Below are positions 21,210 through 29,795 of a DNA stretch of 42,160 bases, piece by piece. Origin of the DNA: Sneathiellales bacterium (GTDB taxonomy: Bacteria > Pseudomonadota > Alphaproteobacteria > Minwuiales > Minwuiaceae); assembly GCA_026992315.1 (NCBI GenBank), contig JALXAG010000215.1:1-42160 (forward strand), written 5' to 3'. Both the position numbers and the translations under genes were made by a program. The first letter of the stretch is position 1, and every line of letters begins with the position of its first letter. Under the pieces are notes generated by a model, which saw only the letters and a program-made list of their open reading frames with translations, had not been told where the DNA came from and did no database searches.

Positions 21210-22019
21210 TCAGGCCGCTTTGTCCTTACCGTCGGCAATGACGGTATGCACCGATGCTTCCGCCAGCATGGCAGCGATATCGGGCGGCGGCGGGGCATCG
21301 GTTACCAGGGTGCCTATTTCCTCCGGCGCGGCCAGGCGGATCGGGGCATGGCGGCCGAATTTTGCCGCATCCGCGGCAATGATGGTGTTTTCTGCCGCAC
21401 GCATGATCTCGCGCGAGAATTCCGCCTCCTGCATGTCGAACAGCATGAAGCCGTTCTCTTCGTCGATGGCGGCGGCGGAAAGCACGGCATAACGCACGCT
21501 GAACTGCCTTACGAAGCGGATGGCCTCATGACCGAAGGCACCGCCATCGTGGCTGCGCAATTCACCGCCCGCCATGAAAACACGGTTGTTGTTGCGGGTG
21601 GCCAGGGTCTGGGCAACGGCCAGGGAATTGGTGACCACGAACAGATCCTGATGGCCGCGCAGGGCGCGGGCGACATAGGCGGTTGTCGATCCGATATCGA
21701 GAATGAGCGAATCGCCGTTGCGGATCATTCCCGCCAGCCGGGCGGCGATGCGGCGCTTGGCTTCGGGGTTTTCGTTCATGCGCTGGGTGAAGCTCGCCTC
21801 CTGCGCGGCTTCCGGCAGGTAGACGCCGCCATGAACCTTGCGCACCAGCCCCTTGGTCGCCAGTTTCTTGACATTGCGCCGGATCGTTTCTTCCGACACA
21901 TCGAGGCGGCGGGCAAGGTCCTGTATCCGGCAGGATCCGGACAGTTTCAGTTCCTCCAGAATGGCCATTTCCCGGTGCGTGGCATGCATGCTTTCTGTGC
22001 TCCGTGCGTCTGTTGCCAT
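21210..22019 (-). CDS. DeoR-family transcriptional regulator
   Basis: REMAILEELKLSGSCRIQDLARRLDVSEETIRRNVKKLATKGLVRKVHGGVYLP HTH and DeoRC sensor (ILDIGSTTAYVARAL, ADAAKFGRHAPIRLA). Confidence 0.9.
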   Translation of the reverse strand: MATDARSTESMHATHREMAILEELKLSGSCRIQDLARRLDVSEETIRRNVKKLATKGLVRKVHGGVYLPEAAQEASFTQRMNENPEAKRRIAARLAGMIRNGDSLILDIGSTTAYVARALRGHQDLFVVTNSLAVAQTLATRNNNRVFMAGGELRSHDGGAFGHEAIRFVRQFSVRYAVLSAAAIDEENGFMLFDMQEAEFSREIMRAAENTIIAADAAKFGRHAPIRLAAPEEIGTLVTDAPPPPDIAAMLAEASVHTVIADGKDKAA

Positions 22020-22093
22020 GGCTGTGACATTGCCGGAACGATATGGCAATCACGGCCCTTCAGGCAATGATAACCGTCTCTATCCCACAAAAA

Positions 22094-22118
22094 CACATAA
22101 TATATGTTGACATATGTG
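22094..22118. promoter_or_regulatory. AT-rich nested inverted repeat, candidate operator/promoter
   Basis: CACATA(N13)TATGTG enclosing ATATGT-TG-ACATAT; overlaps a -35-like TTGACA (22107-22112); lies between divergent deoR and proX. Confidence 0.5.
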
Positions 22119-22171
22119 GATTTTCCTTATCGAATTAGGTTGGGAGCAGAAAATGGTCTGCCGGACGCCAT

Positions 22172-22208
22172 GCCCCCCGGTCGGGGGGCGAAACCGGCGG
22201 CCGGTTTC
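22172..22208 (+). promoter_or_regulatory. Twin hairpins immediately upstream of the proX ribosome-binding site
   Basis: GCCCCCC-GGTC-GGGGGGC (22172-22189) and GAAACCGG-CGG-CCGGTTTC (22190-22208), then AAGGGGAGG and ATG 22225. Confidence 0.55.
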
Positions 22209-22224
22209 AAGGGGAGGCTGAATC

Positions 22225-23175
22225 ATGCGCGTTTCAGGATTAATGGCAGCGGTGGCGGGAATTGCCATCTGTCTGGGGGTCGGCACGGCGGCGGCAGAGG
22301 TGGAATCGAAGGATCCCATCAAACTGACGCTGCATGACTGGACCGGCCAGCTGATCACCACCAGGATCATGGGGTCGGTGCTGAAGGAAGCCGGCTACAA
22401 TGTTGAATATGTTCAGGCCGATTACATTGCCCAGTTTGCGGGGCTGAAAACCGGCGACCTGCATGTGGCGATGGAGATCTGGGAGACCACCGGCCGCGAG
22501 GCGATGGACGAGGCGACGGCAACGGGCAAGGTCGAAAATCTCGGCAAGACCGGCATGATGGCGATCGAGGAATGGTGGTATCCTGCCTATATGAAGGAAC
22601 GCTGCCCCGGTTTGCCGGACTGGCGGGCACTGAACGATTGTGCCGAAGCCTTTGCAACCCCGGAAACGGCGCCGCGCGGGCGCTATCTGGGGGCGCCGGT
22701 CACTTGGGGGGGATTCGATGACGAGCGTGTAGAGGCGCTGGGACTCGATTACGAAGTCGTCCATGCCGGCACCGATGCGGCCCTGTTTGCTGAACTCGAA
22801 TCCGCCTATCAGCGCAAGGCGCCGATTCTGCTGTGGGTTTATGCACCGCACTGGGCGCCGATCAAGTACAAGGGAGAATGGGTGCAGTTCCCCAAATACA
22901 CTCCCGAATGCTACAAGGATCCTTCCTGGGGCATCAATCCCGACATGGCCTATGACTGCGGCAAGCCGCGCGGCCCGATCTGGAAGGTTGCCTGGAGCGG
23001 CGTGAAAGACAAATGGCCCGGTGCCTACAAGGCGATCAAGGCCTTTCACATCACCAATGACGTCATGGGCAAGCTGATCACAGACGTCGATCTGAACGGC
23101 AAGGATCTGGATGCGGTGGTTGCCGATTGGATGGCCAGAAATGAAAGCACCTGGAAGGCCTGGATCGGCAAGTAG
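22225..23175 (+). CDS. ProX/OpuAC-type quaternary amine ABC transporter substrate-binding protein
   Basis: Signal peptide; DPIKLTLHDWTGQLITTRIMGSVLKEAGYNVEYVQADYIAQFAGLKTGDLHVAMEIWE; Trp-rich binding segments; followed by ProV/ProW. Confidence 0.87.
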   Translation: MRVSGLMAAVAGIAICLGVGTAAAEVESKDPIKLTLHDWTGQLITTRIMGSVLKEAGYNVEYVQADYIAQFAGLKTGDLHVAMEIWETTGREAMDEATATGKVENLGKTGMMAIEEWWYPAYMKERCPGLPDWRALNDCAEAFATPETAPRGRYLGAPVTWGGFDDERVEALGLDYEVVHAGTDAALFAELESAYQRKAPILLWVYAPHWAPIKYKGEWVQFPKYTPECYKDPSWGINPDMAYDCGKPRGPIWKVAWSGVKDKWPGAYKAIKAFHITNDVMGKLITDVDLNGKDLDAVVADWMARNESTWKAWIGK

Positions 23176-23189
23176 CGCCACGTCGCGAT

Positions 23190-23252
23190 GAACCGGACAA
23201 GCCACCAGGCCGCCCGGCTCGTGTTTGAGTGACGGCATGTCATGTCCGGTTC
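23190..23252 (+). repeat. 10-bp inverted repeat in the proX-proV intercistronic gap
   Basis: GAACCGGACA (23190-23199) and TGTCCGGTTC (23243-23252). Confidence 0.6.
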
Positions 23253-23296
23253 CGGCCGGACCCCGGTAACCGGATAAGCTGTGAGTGTGAGAGGCA

Positions 23297-24343
23297 ATGC
23301 CGCAGAAGCCCGTAAAGCTGGTATGCCGCAACATATGGAAACTGTTCGGCGAGGGGGCCGAACGTTTCCTGCATGACCGGCCGGAGCCGCCAGATGCGGC
23401 AGAGATCGAGGCAGCGGGGCTGATCGGCGCCGTGCGCGATGCAACGATCGAAGTGCATGAAGGCGAGATTTTCGTCATCATGGGCCTGAGCGGGTCGGGG
23501 AAATCGACCCTGATCCGCTGCCTGTCGCGCCTGGTCGAACCTACGGCGGGAGAGATCCTGTTCGAAGGGCGCAATCTGCTGGCGGCCAGCGAACGGGAGA
23601 TGATCGAGATCCGCCGCCATAAAATGGGCATGGTCTTTCAGCACTTTGCCCTGCTGCCGCATCTGAGCGTTCTGCAGAATGTTGCCTTCCCGCTGGAGGT
23701 ACAGGGGGTTGACCGTCGCCGGCGTGAGGAGCGGGCGCGGGAGGTGATCCGCCTGGTCGGTCTGCAGGGTCGGGAGGACAATTTCCCCCGTGAACTCTCC
23801 GGCGGCCAGCAGCAGCGTGTCGGCATTGCCCGTTCTCTGGCGGTGGAACCGGAGCTGTGGTTTCTCGATGAGCCGTTTTCGGCGCTCGACCCGCTGATCC
23901 GCCGCGAAATGCAGGATGAATTCCTGCGTTTGCAGAATGTGCTTCGCAAGACCATCGTGTTCATTACCCACGATTTTGACGAGGCAATCCGTCTGGCAGA
24001 CCGGATTGCGATCATGAAGGACGGGGCGGTGATCCAGACGGCAAGCCCCGAAGAACTGGTTCTGGCACCGGTAAACGATTACGTTGCCGAATTCACCAGA
24101 CATATTCCGCGCGCCAAGGTGCTGACCCTGGGGTCGGTCATGGTACCGGGGCCGCCATCGGGCCCGGTCGCGGGTATCCTGGCGGCCGACACGCGGGTGG
24201 AGGCGGCGGCCGACAAGGTGGAAGCGGCCACCCTGCCTTATGGCGTGGCGGATGAGGACGGCAATATCATCGGCACCGTCGACGGGCGGATCATCGTCGA
24301 TGTGCTGATCGGCCGGGAAACGAGGCGGGAGAGCCGCCAATGA
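23297..24343 (+). CDS. proV: Glycine betaine/proline-type ABC transporter ATP-binding protein (ProV-like)
   Basis: IMGLSGSGKSTLIRCLSRLVEPTAGEILFEGRNL, LSGGQQQRVGIARSLAVEPELWFLDEPFSALDPLIRREMQDEFLRL. Confidence 0.92.
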   Translation: MPQKPVKLVCRNIWKLFGEGAERFLHDRPEPPDAAEIEAAGLIGAVRDATIEVHEGEIFVIMGLSGSGKSTLIRCLSRLVEPTAGEILFEGRNLLAASEREMIEIRRHKMGMVFQHFALLPHLSVLQNVAFPLEVQGVDRRRREERAREVIRLVGLQGREDNFPRELSGGQQQRVGIARSLAVEPELWFLDEPFSALDPLIRREMQDEFLRLQNVLRKTIVFITHDFDEAIRLADRIAIMKDGAVIQTASPEELVLAPVNDYVAEFTRHIPRAKVLTLGSVMVPGPPSGPVAGILAADTRVEAAADKVEAATLPYGVADEDGNIIGTVDGRIIVDVLIGRETRRESRQ

Positions 24344-26343
24344 AGAGGGCATTGCATCCGGGCCGCCACGCGAACACCGTGCTGTGGTTGCTGCTGGCGG
24401 CGGTGACGGCATTCCTGTCGCAGTATGGACGCGATATTGCCCGAAGCTTCGATGCCAGATGGCTGCTGAAAGTACCGTTCGCCATGCGGATACCGATGAA
24501 GGCGGAAATCGGCGCCTTCATGAAATGGCTGGTGGATGAGGCGCATTTCGGCCCGGTCACCTTTACCGATCTGACCCGGGCTGTCGCCTGGGCGATCGAT
24601 CAGCCCTATCGTCTGGTCCGAGCCCTGCTGGAAAGCGGGTTTGTGCAGGGCCAGGGCAATGATGCGGTACAGATTCTGCCGCCACTGTCCTGGCTGGCGG
24701 TGGTGTTCGTCGTCATGGCCATAGGGCACTATGTCCGTAGCTGGAAACTGGCGGTTTTTGTCGGGGGATGTTTCCTCTATCTGGCGGTCTTCGGCCAGTG
24801 GGACAGCGCCATGATCACATTGGCTTCGATCGTGATTGCGGTGCCCTTCGGTGTTGTCGGCGGGTTGCTGCTCGGCATCGGCGGTTATCGCTGGCGCTGG
24901 TTCGAACGGTTGCTGGTGCCGGTCCTCGATCTGATGCAGACGGTGCCCATTTTCGCCTATCTGGTGCCGATCCTGTTTCTGTTCGGTTTCGGCCCGGTTT
25001 CGGCGCTGGTCGCCACCGTCATCTACGCGATGCCGCCGATGGTGCGCATCACCATGCTGGCCCTGCGCAGCGTGCCCGATGAAATCCGCGAATTTGGCCG
25101 GATGGTTGGCTGTACGCGCCATCAGATGACATGGCGGGTGCTGATACCATCGGCCGTGCCGATGCTGATGGTCGGGGTCAATCAGGTGATCATGCTGTCG
25201 CTGAACATGGTCATCATCGCTTCCATGATCGGTGCCGGCGGTTTGGGCTATGACGTTCTGACCTCCCTGCGCAGGCTGGATATCGGCGGCGGCCTGGAGG
25301 CCGGCATCGCCATCGTGGTGCTGGCCGTGGCACTGGACCGGCTCAGCCAGGCCTTTGCCGAGCGTTCGTTGCCCTCCCGCCAGCCGGAGAATGCGTCTTT
25401 CCTGCGCCGGTTCCCGCGGATGACAATGTCTGTGGCCGTGATCGCGGGACTGGCCGTGGCGGGGTTGTTCTGGCCTTTCCTGCAGGACTATCCGGCTGGT
25501 GGCGAAATCACCACGGGACCGTTCTGGCAGGATCTGGTGCGGGCGATCAATGTCAATTTCTTCGATCAGCTCGAAGCGGCGAAAACATTCATGCTGCTGT
25601 CCTTCCTGATCCCGGTGAAACGTTTTCTGCTGTCGCTGCCCTGGCCGTGGGTGGTGTTTCTGATCACGCTGGCCGGCTGGCAGCTCGGCCGCTGGAAACT
25701 GGCGCTGCTGTGTTTTCTTCTGTCCATGTTCATCGCTGTCAACGGGCTGTGGGGAAAGGCGATGGTCACCATCTATTTATGCGGGGTTTCGGTGGTGATT
25801 GCCGCGCTGATCGGCATCCCGCTCGGCATTCTGGCGGCAGGGAACGAACGGGCGGGGCGCATCATCGGCGGCTTTATCGATACGCTCCAGACCCTGCCCA
25901 GCTTTGTCTATCTGATACCGGTGGTGATGCTGTTCCGCGTTGGCGACTTCTCGGCGATGATCGCCGTCATCCTCTATGCCCTGGCTCCGGCCGTCCGCTA
26001 CACTGCCCATGGCATCCGTGCCATCGACCCGCAGCTTGTCGAGGCCGGAGTCGTTTCCGGCTGTACCAGGGGACAGTTGCTCGGCCGGATCCGGTTGCCG
26101 CTGGCCCTGCCCGAAATCATGCTCGGCATCAATCAGACGATCATGCTGGCCCTGTCCATGCTGGTGATCACGGCGCTGGTCGGTACCCGCGATCTGGGGC
26201 AGGAAGTTTATATCGCACTGACCAAGGCCGATACGGGCCGCGGCATCGTCGCCGGGGTGTCCGTTGCCTTCATCGCCATCATGGCCGACCGGCTGATTGC
26301 CGCGGCAGCGGCGCGGACACGCCGCCGCCTTGGCCTGGCATGA
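24340..26343 (+). CDS. ProW-type ABC permease, tandem fusion of two permease domains
   Basis: 667 aa with two copies of the BPD_transp_1 EAA region (EIREFGRMVGCTRHQMTWRVLIPSAVPMLMVGVNQVIMLSLNMVIIASMIGAGGLG and LVEAGVVSGCTRGQLLGRIRLPLALPEIMLGINQTIMLALSMLVITALVGTRDLG). Confidence 0.92.
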   Translation: MKRALHPGRHANTVLWLLLAAVTAFLSQYGRDIARSFDARWLLKVPFAMRIPMKAEIGAFMKWLVDEAHFGPVTFTDLTRAVAWAIDQPYRLVRALLESGFVQGQGNDAVQILPPLSWLAVVFVVMAIGHYVRSWKLAVFVGGCFLYLAVFGQWDSAMITLASIVIAVPFGVVGGLLLGIGGYRWRWFERLLVPVLDLMQTVPIFAYLVPILFLFGFGPVSALVATVIYAMPPMVRITMLALRSVPDEIREFGRMVGCTRHQMTWRVLIPSAVPMLMVGVNQVIMLSLNMVIIASMIGAGGLGYDVLTSLRRLDIGGGLEAGIAIVVLAVALDRLSQAFAERSLPSRQPENASFLRRFPRMTMSVAVIAGLAVAGLFWPFLQDYPAGGEITTGPFWQDLVRAINVNFFDQLEAAKTFMLLSFLIPVKRFLLSLPWPWVVFLITLAGWQLGRWKLALLCFLLSMFIAVNGLWGKAMVTIYLCGVSVVIAALIGIPLGILAAGNERAGRIIGGFIDTLQTLPSFVYLIPVVMLFRVGDFSAMIAVILYALAPAVRYTAHGIRAIDPQLVEAGVVSGCTRGQLLGRIRLPLALPEIMLGINQTIMLALSMLVITALVGTRDLGQEVYIALTKADTGRGIVAGVSVAFIAIMADRLIAAAAARTRRRLGLA

Positions 26344-27236
26344 GAGGGGAGGGTGCTGCCGTGAAGGATGCCAAAACCAGGGCCGCCAGCCTGCCGTTCT
26401 GGAGCGGACCCGTCGAGCCCGAACCGCTGGGCGGGGGCATTACCAATGTCAATTTCCTGGTACGCGACGGCGGGCGGAAATATGTTGCGCGCATCGGCGG
26501 CGATATTCCCGTCCATCAGGTCATGCGCTTCAACGAACTTGCCGCCAGCCGTGCGGCGGCGGCGGCGGGGCTGTCGCCGGCCGTGCTGTATCACGAACCC
26601 GGTGCGCTGGTGATCGATTATATCGAGGGGCGGACGCTGAGCGATGAGGACATCCGCGATCCGGCGATGCTGCAGCGCATCGTTCCCCTGATCCGCCGTT
26701 GCCATTGCGAGGTGGCCCGGCATCTGCGCGGTCCGGTGCTGATGTTCTGGGTTTTTCACGTCATCCGCGATTATGCCCGGACCCTGCGTGAGGCAGACAG
26801 TCGCCATTGTTCGCGCCTGCCGGATCTTCTGGCGGCTGCCGGTGTGCTGGAACAGGCGGTCGGCCCCGTGGAAATCGTATTTGCCCATAACGATCTGCTG
26901 GCGGGAAATTTCATCGATGACGGGGAGCGCCTCTGGCTGATCGACTGGGATTATGCCGGCTTCAACAGCCCGCTGTTCGATTTGGGCGGATTGGCCTCCA
27001 ACAATGCCCTGACGGAGGCGCAGGAAGAAATGCTGCTGGAACAGTATTTCGGACAGGCGCCGGACGATGCGCTGCGCCATCGTTACCGGGCGATGAAATG
27101 TGCCTCCCTCCTGCGCGAGACGATGTGGAGCATGGTGTCGGAAATCCATTCGGACATCGATTTCGACTATGCCGCCTACACGGCCGGAAACCTTGCCCGC
27201 TTTGCGGCCGCCTATGATCAATTTACAAGGAGTTGA
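26340..27236 (+). CDS. Choline kinase-like phosphotransferase (APH/ChoK fold)
   Basis: GGGITNVNFLVRDGGRKYVARIGG, VFAHNDLLAGNFIDDGERLWLIDWDYAGFNSPLFDLGGLASNN ChoK motifs; ATG overlaps the permease stop (GTG 26361 alternative). Confidence 0.85.
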   Translation: MRGEGAAVKDAKTRAASLPFWSGPVEPEPLGGGITNVNFLVRDGGRKYVARIGGDIPVHQVMRFNELAASRAAAAAGLSPAVLYHEPGALVIDYIEGRTLSDEDIRDPAMLQRIVPLIRRCHCEVARHLRGPVLMFWVFHVIRDYARTLREADSRHCSRLPDLLAAAGVLEQAVGPVEIVFAHNDLLAGNFIDDGERLWLIDWDYAGFNSPLFDLGGLASNNALTEAQEEMLLEQYFGQAPDDALRHRYRAMKCASLLRETMWSMVSEIHSDIDFDYAAYTAGNLARFAAAYDQFTRS

Positions 27237-27244
27237 GCGTTATC

Positions 27245-29695
27245 ATGGCAGAATTTCCCACAACGGCAAAAGCGGTGATCATCGGCGGCGGCATCATCGG
27301 CTGTTCGACGGCCTATCATCTCGGCAGGCTCGGCTGGAACGATACGGTACTGCTGGAAAGCCACAAGCTGACATCGGGATCGACCTTTCATGCGGCGGGG
27401 CTGGTCGGTCAGCTGCGCTCGAATGCCAATATCACCCAGCTTCTGGGCGATTCGGTCGCCCTTTATGACCGGCTGGAGGAAGAAACCGGCCTGTCGACCG
27501 GCTGGAAGATGAATGGCGGGCTGCGCCTGGCCTGCACCGAGGAACGCTGGATCGAGGTCAGGCGCCAGGCGACGACGGCGCGTTCCTTCGGGCTGGAGAT
27601 GCATCTGCTGAGCCCGGGCGAAGCGCAGGAACTATGGCCGCTGATGCGGGTGGACGATGTGATCGGTGCCGCCTTTCTGCCGACCGACGGACAGGCCAAT
27701 CCTTCCGATATCACCCAGGCCCTGGCCCGCGGCGCCCGCCGGAGCGGTATCCGTATCTTCGAGGATACGCCGGTGCGGCGTATCGAGGTCGAAAACGGGC
27801 GCATCGCCGCCGTCATCACCGAGCGCGGGCGGATCGAATGCGAAACCGTCGTTTGTTGCGCCGGACAATGGACCCGCCATCTGGCGGCCACGGTCGGGGT
27901 CAATGTGCCGCTGGTGTCGGTCGAGCATCAGTACATGGTTACCGAACCTGTCGAAGGGGTGGAGGCGGGGCTGCCGACCCTGCGCGATCCCGACCGGCTG
28001 ACCTATTACAAGGAGGAGGTCGGCGGGCTGGTCATGGGCGGTTACGAACCCAACCCCGTTCCCTGGGCGGTGGACGGTATCCCGGAAGGGTTTCACTACA
28101 CATTGCTCAATGCCGATTTCGATCATTTCGAACAGCTGATGGAGCTGGCGCTGGGCCGTGTCCCGGCTCTGGAAACGGCCGGGGTGCGCCAGTTGATCAA
28201 CGGGCCGGAAAGCTTCACGCCGGATGGCAATTTCATTCTGGGCGAAGCGCCGGAATTGAAGAACTTCTACGTCGGGGCCGGGTTCAATGCCTTCGGCATC
28301 GCTGCCGGCGGCGGTGCCGGCATGGCGCTGGCGGAATGGGTTCATGCCGGCGAGCCGCCTTACGATCTGTGGCCGGTCGATATCCGCCGTTTCGGCAGAC
28401 CGCATTTCGATACCGACTGGGTGCGCACCCGGACCCTGGAAGCCTATGGCAAGCATTACACCATTGCCTGGCCGATGGAGGAACATGACAGCGGCCGGCC
28501 GTGCCGTCGCTCACCCCTTTATCATCTGCTCAAGGAACAGGGTGCCTGTTTCGGGGAAAAGCTGGGTTGGGAGCGGCCCAACTGGTTTGCCGATATCGCG
28601 GGGGGGGAGGAACCGGCCGATCGCTACAGCTTCACCCGTCCCAACTGGTTTGCGGCGGTCGGGCGCGAACATGAGGCCACACGCAATGCGGCGGCCCTGT
28701 TCGATCAGAGCAGCTTCGCAAAATTCGCCCTCAAGGGGCCGGATGCCGAAGCGGCCCTGAACTGGATCTGCGCCAACGATATCGCCAAACCGCCCGGTTC
28801 TCTGACCTATACCCAGATGCTGAACCGCCATGGCGGCATCGAATGCGATCTGACGGTGGCACGGATTGCCGAAGACGAATTCTATATCGTTACCGGTACC
28901 GGCTTCGCCACCCATGATTTCAACTGGATCGCCCGCAATATTCCGGACGGTCTGAATGCGCAGCTTTTCGACATTACTTCGGCCAATGCGGTGTTGTCGC
29001 TGATGGGGCCGCATGCGCGCGACATTCTGCAGCGTGTGACCCGCGCCGATGTTTCCAATGCGGCCTTTCCCTTCGGCACGGCACGGCATATCGGCATTGC
29101 CGGCTGCCCGGTGCTGGCATTGCGGGTCACCTATGTCGGCGAGCTGGGCTGGGAACTGCATATGCCGAGCGAATATGCCGTCAACGTCTATGAGGCGCTG
29201 ATTGCGGCGGGGCGCGATTGCGGCTTGATCAATGCCGGATACCGGGCGATAGAAACCCTGCGCCTGGAAAAGGGTTATCGGGCCTGGGGGGCGGATATCG
29301 GTCCCGATCACACGCCTGTGGAGGCAGGGCTGCGCTGGGCGGTAAAGCTGCGCAAGGATATCGATTTTCTGGGGCGTGCCGCCATCGAGGCGCAGTTGCG
29401 CGATGGCGTGCGCAAGATGCTGGCCTGCTTCACCATCGACGATCCGGATACGGTATTGTGGGGGCGGGAGACGATCTACCGCAACGGCGAGCGTGTCGGC
29501 TGGCTGACCAGCGCCGGCTTCGGCCATACAATCGGGAAATATATCGGCTATGGCTATGTCCGTAACGAGGGCGGTGTCGATGCCGATTATATCCGCGAGG
29601 GGCGCTATGAGCTGGAAGTGGCAACGCAACGGGTGCCGGCAAAAGTCCATATGCAGCCGCTATACGATCCGAAGATGGCGCGGGTGAAGGCGTAA
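27245..29695 (+). CDS. FAD-dependent oxidoreductase with C-terminal GcvT domain (dimethylglycine/sarcosine dehydrogenase-like)
   Basis: AVIIGGGIIGCSTAYHLGRLGWNDTVLLESHKLTSGSTFHAAGLVGQLRS FAD N-terminus; GcvT domain (LTYTQMLNRHGGIECDLTVARI, ELGWELHMPSEYA, IETLRLEKGYRAWGADIGPDHTPVEAGLRWAV). Confidence 0.9.
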   Translation: MAEFPTTAKAVIIGGGIIGCSTAYHLGRLGWNDTVLLESHKLTSGSTFHAAGLVGQLRSNANITQLLGDSVALYDRLEEETGLSTGWKMNGGLRLACTEERWIEVRRQATTARSFGLEMHLLSPGEAQELWPLMRVDDVIGAAFLPTDGQANPSDITQALARGARRSGIRIFEDTPVRRIEVENGRIAAVITERGRIECETVVCCAGQWTRHLAATVGVNVPLVSVEHQYMVTEPVEGVEAGLPTLRDPDRLTYYKEEVGGLVMGGYEPNPVPWAVDGIPEGFHYTLLNADFDHFEQLMELALGRVPALETAGVRQLINGPESFTPDGNFILGEAPELKNFYVGAGFNAFGIAAGGGAGMALAEWVHAGEPPYDLWPVDIRRFGRPHFDTDWVRTRTLEAYGKHYTIAWPMEEHDSGRPCRRSPLYHLLKEQGACFGEKLGWERPNWFADIAGGEEPADRYSFTRPNWFAAVGREHEATRNAAALFDQSSFAKFALKGPDAEAALNWICANDIAKPPGSLTYTQMLNRHGGIECDLTVARIAEDEFYIVTGTGFATHDFNWIARNIPDGLNAQLFDITSANAVLSLMGPHARDILQRVTRADVSNAAFPFGTARHIGIAGCPVLALRVTYVGELGWELHMPSEYAVNVYEALIAAGRDCGLINAGYRAIETLRLEKGYRAWGADIGPDHTPVEAGLRWAVKLRKDIDFLGRAAIEAQLRDGVRKMLACFTIDDPDTVLWGRETIYRNGERVGWLTSAGFGHTIGKYIGYGYVRNEGGVDADYIREGRYELEVATQRVPAKVHMQPLYDPKMARVKA

Positions 29696-29754
29696 TCCCC
29701 AGTTTGCCGGGGGTGCCTCGTTCCCTATTTCACCCGCGCGGGAATCGAGGCCGG

Positions 29755-29780
29755 CGCCGGGGTTGCCCGGCGTCGTTTTC
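29755..29780 (+). terminator. Terminator-like hairpin after the oxidoreductase gene
   Basis: CGCCGGG-GTTG-CCCGGCG followed by TCGTTTTC. Confidence 0.6.
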
Positions 29781-29795
29781 TCCGGGTTTGCCGTT

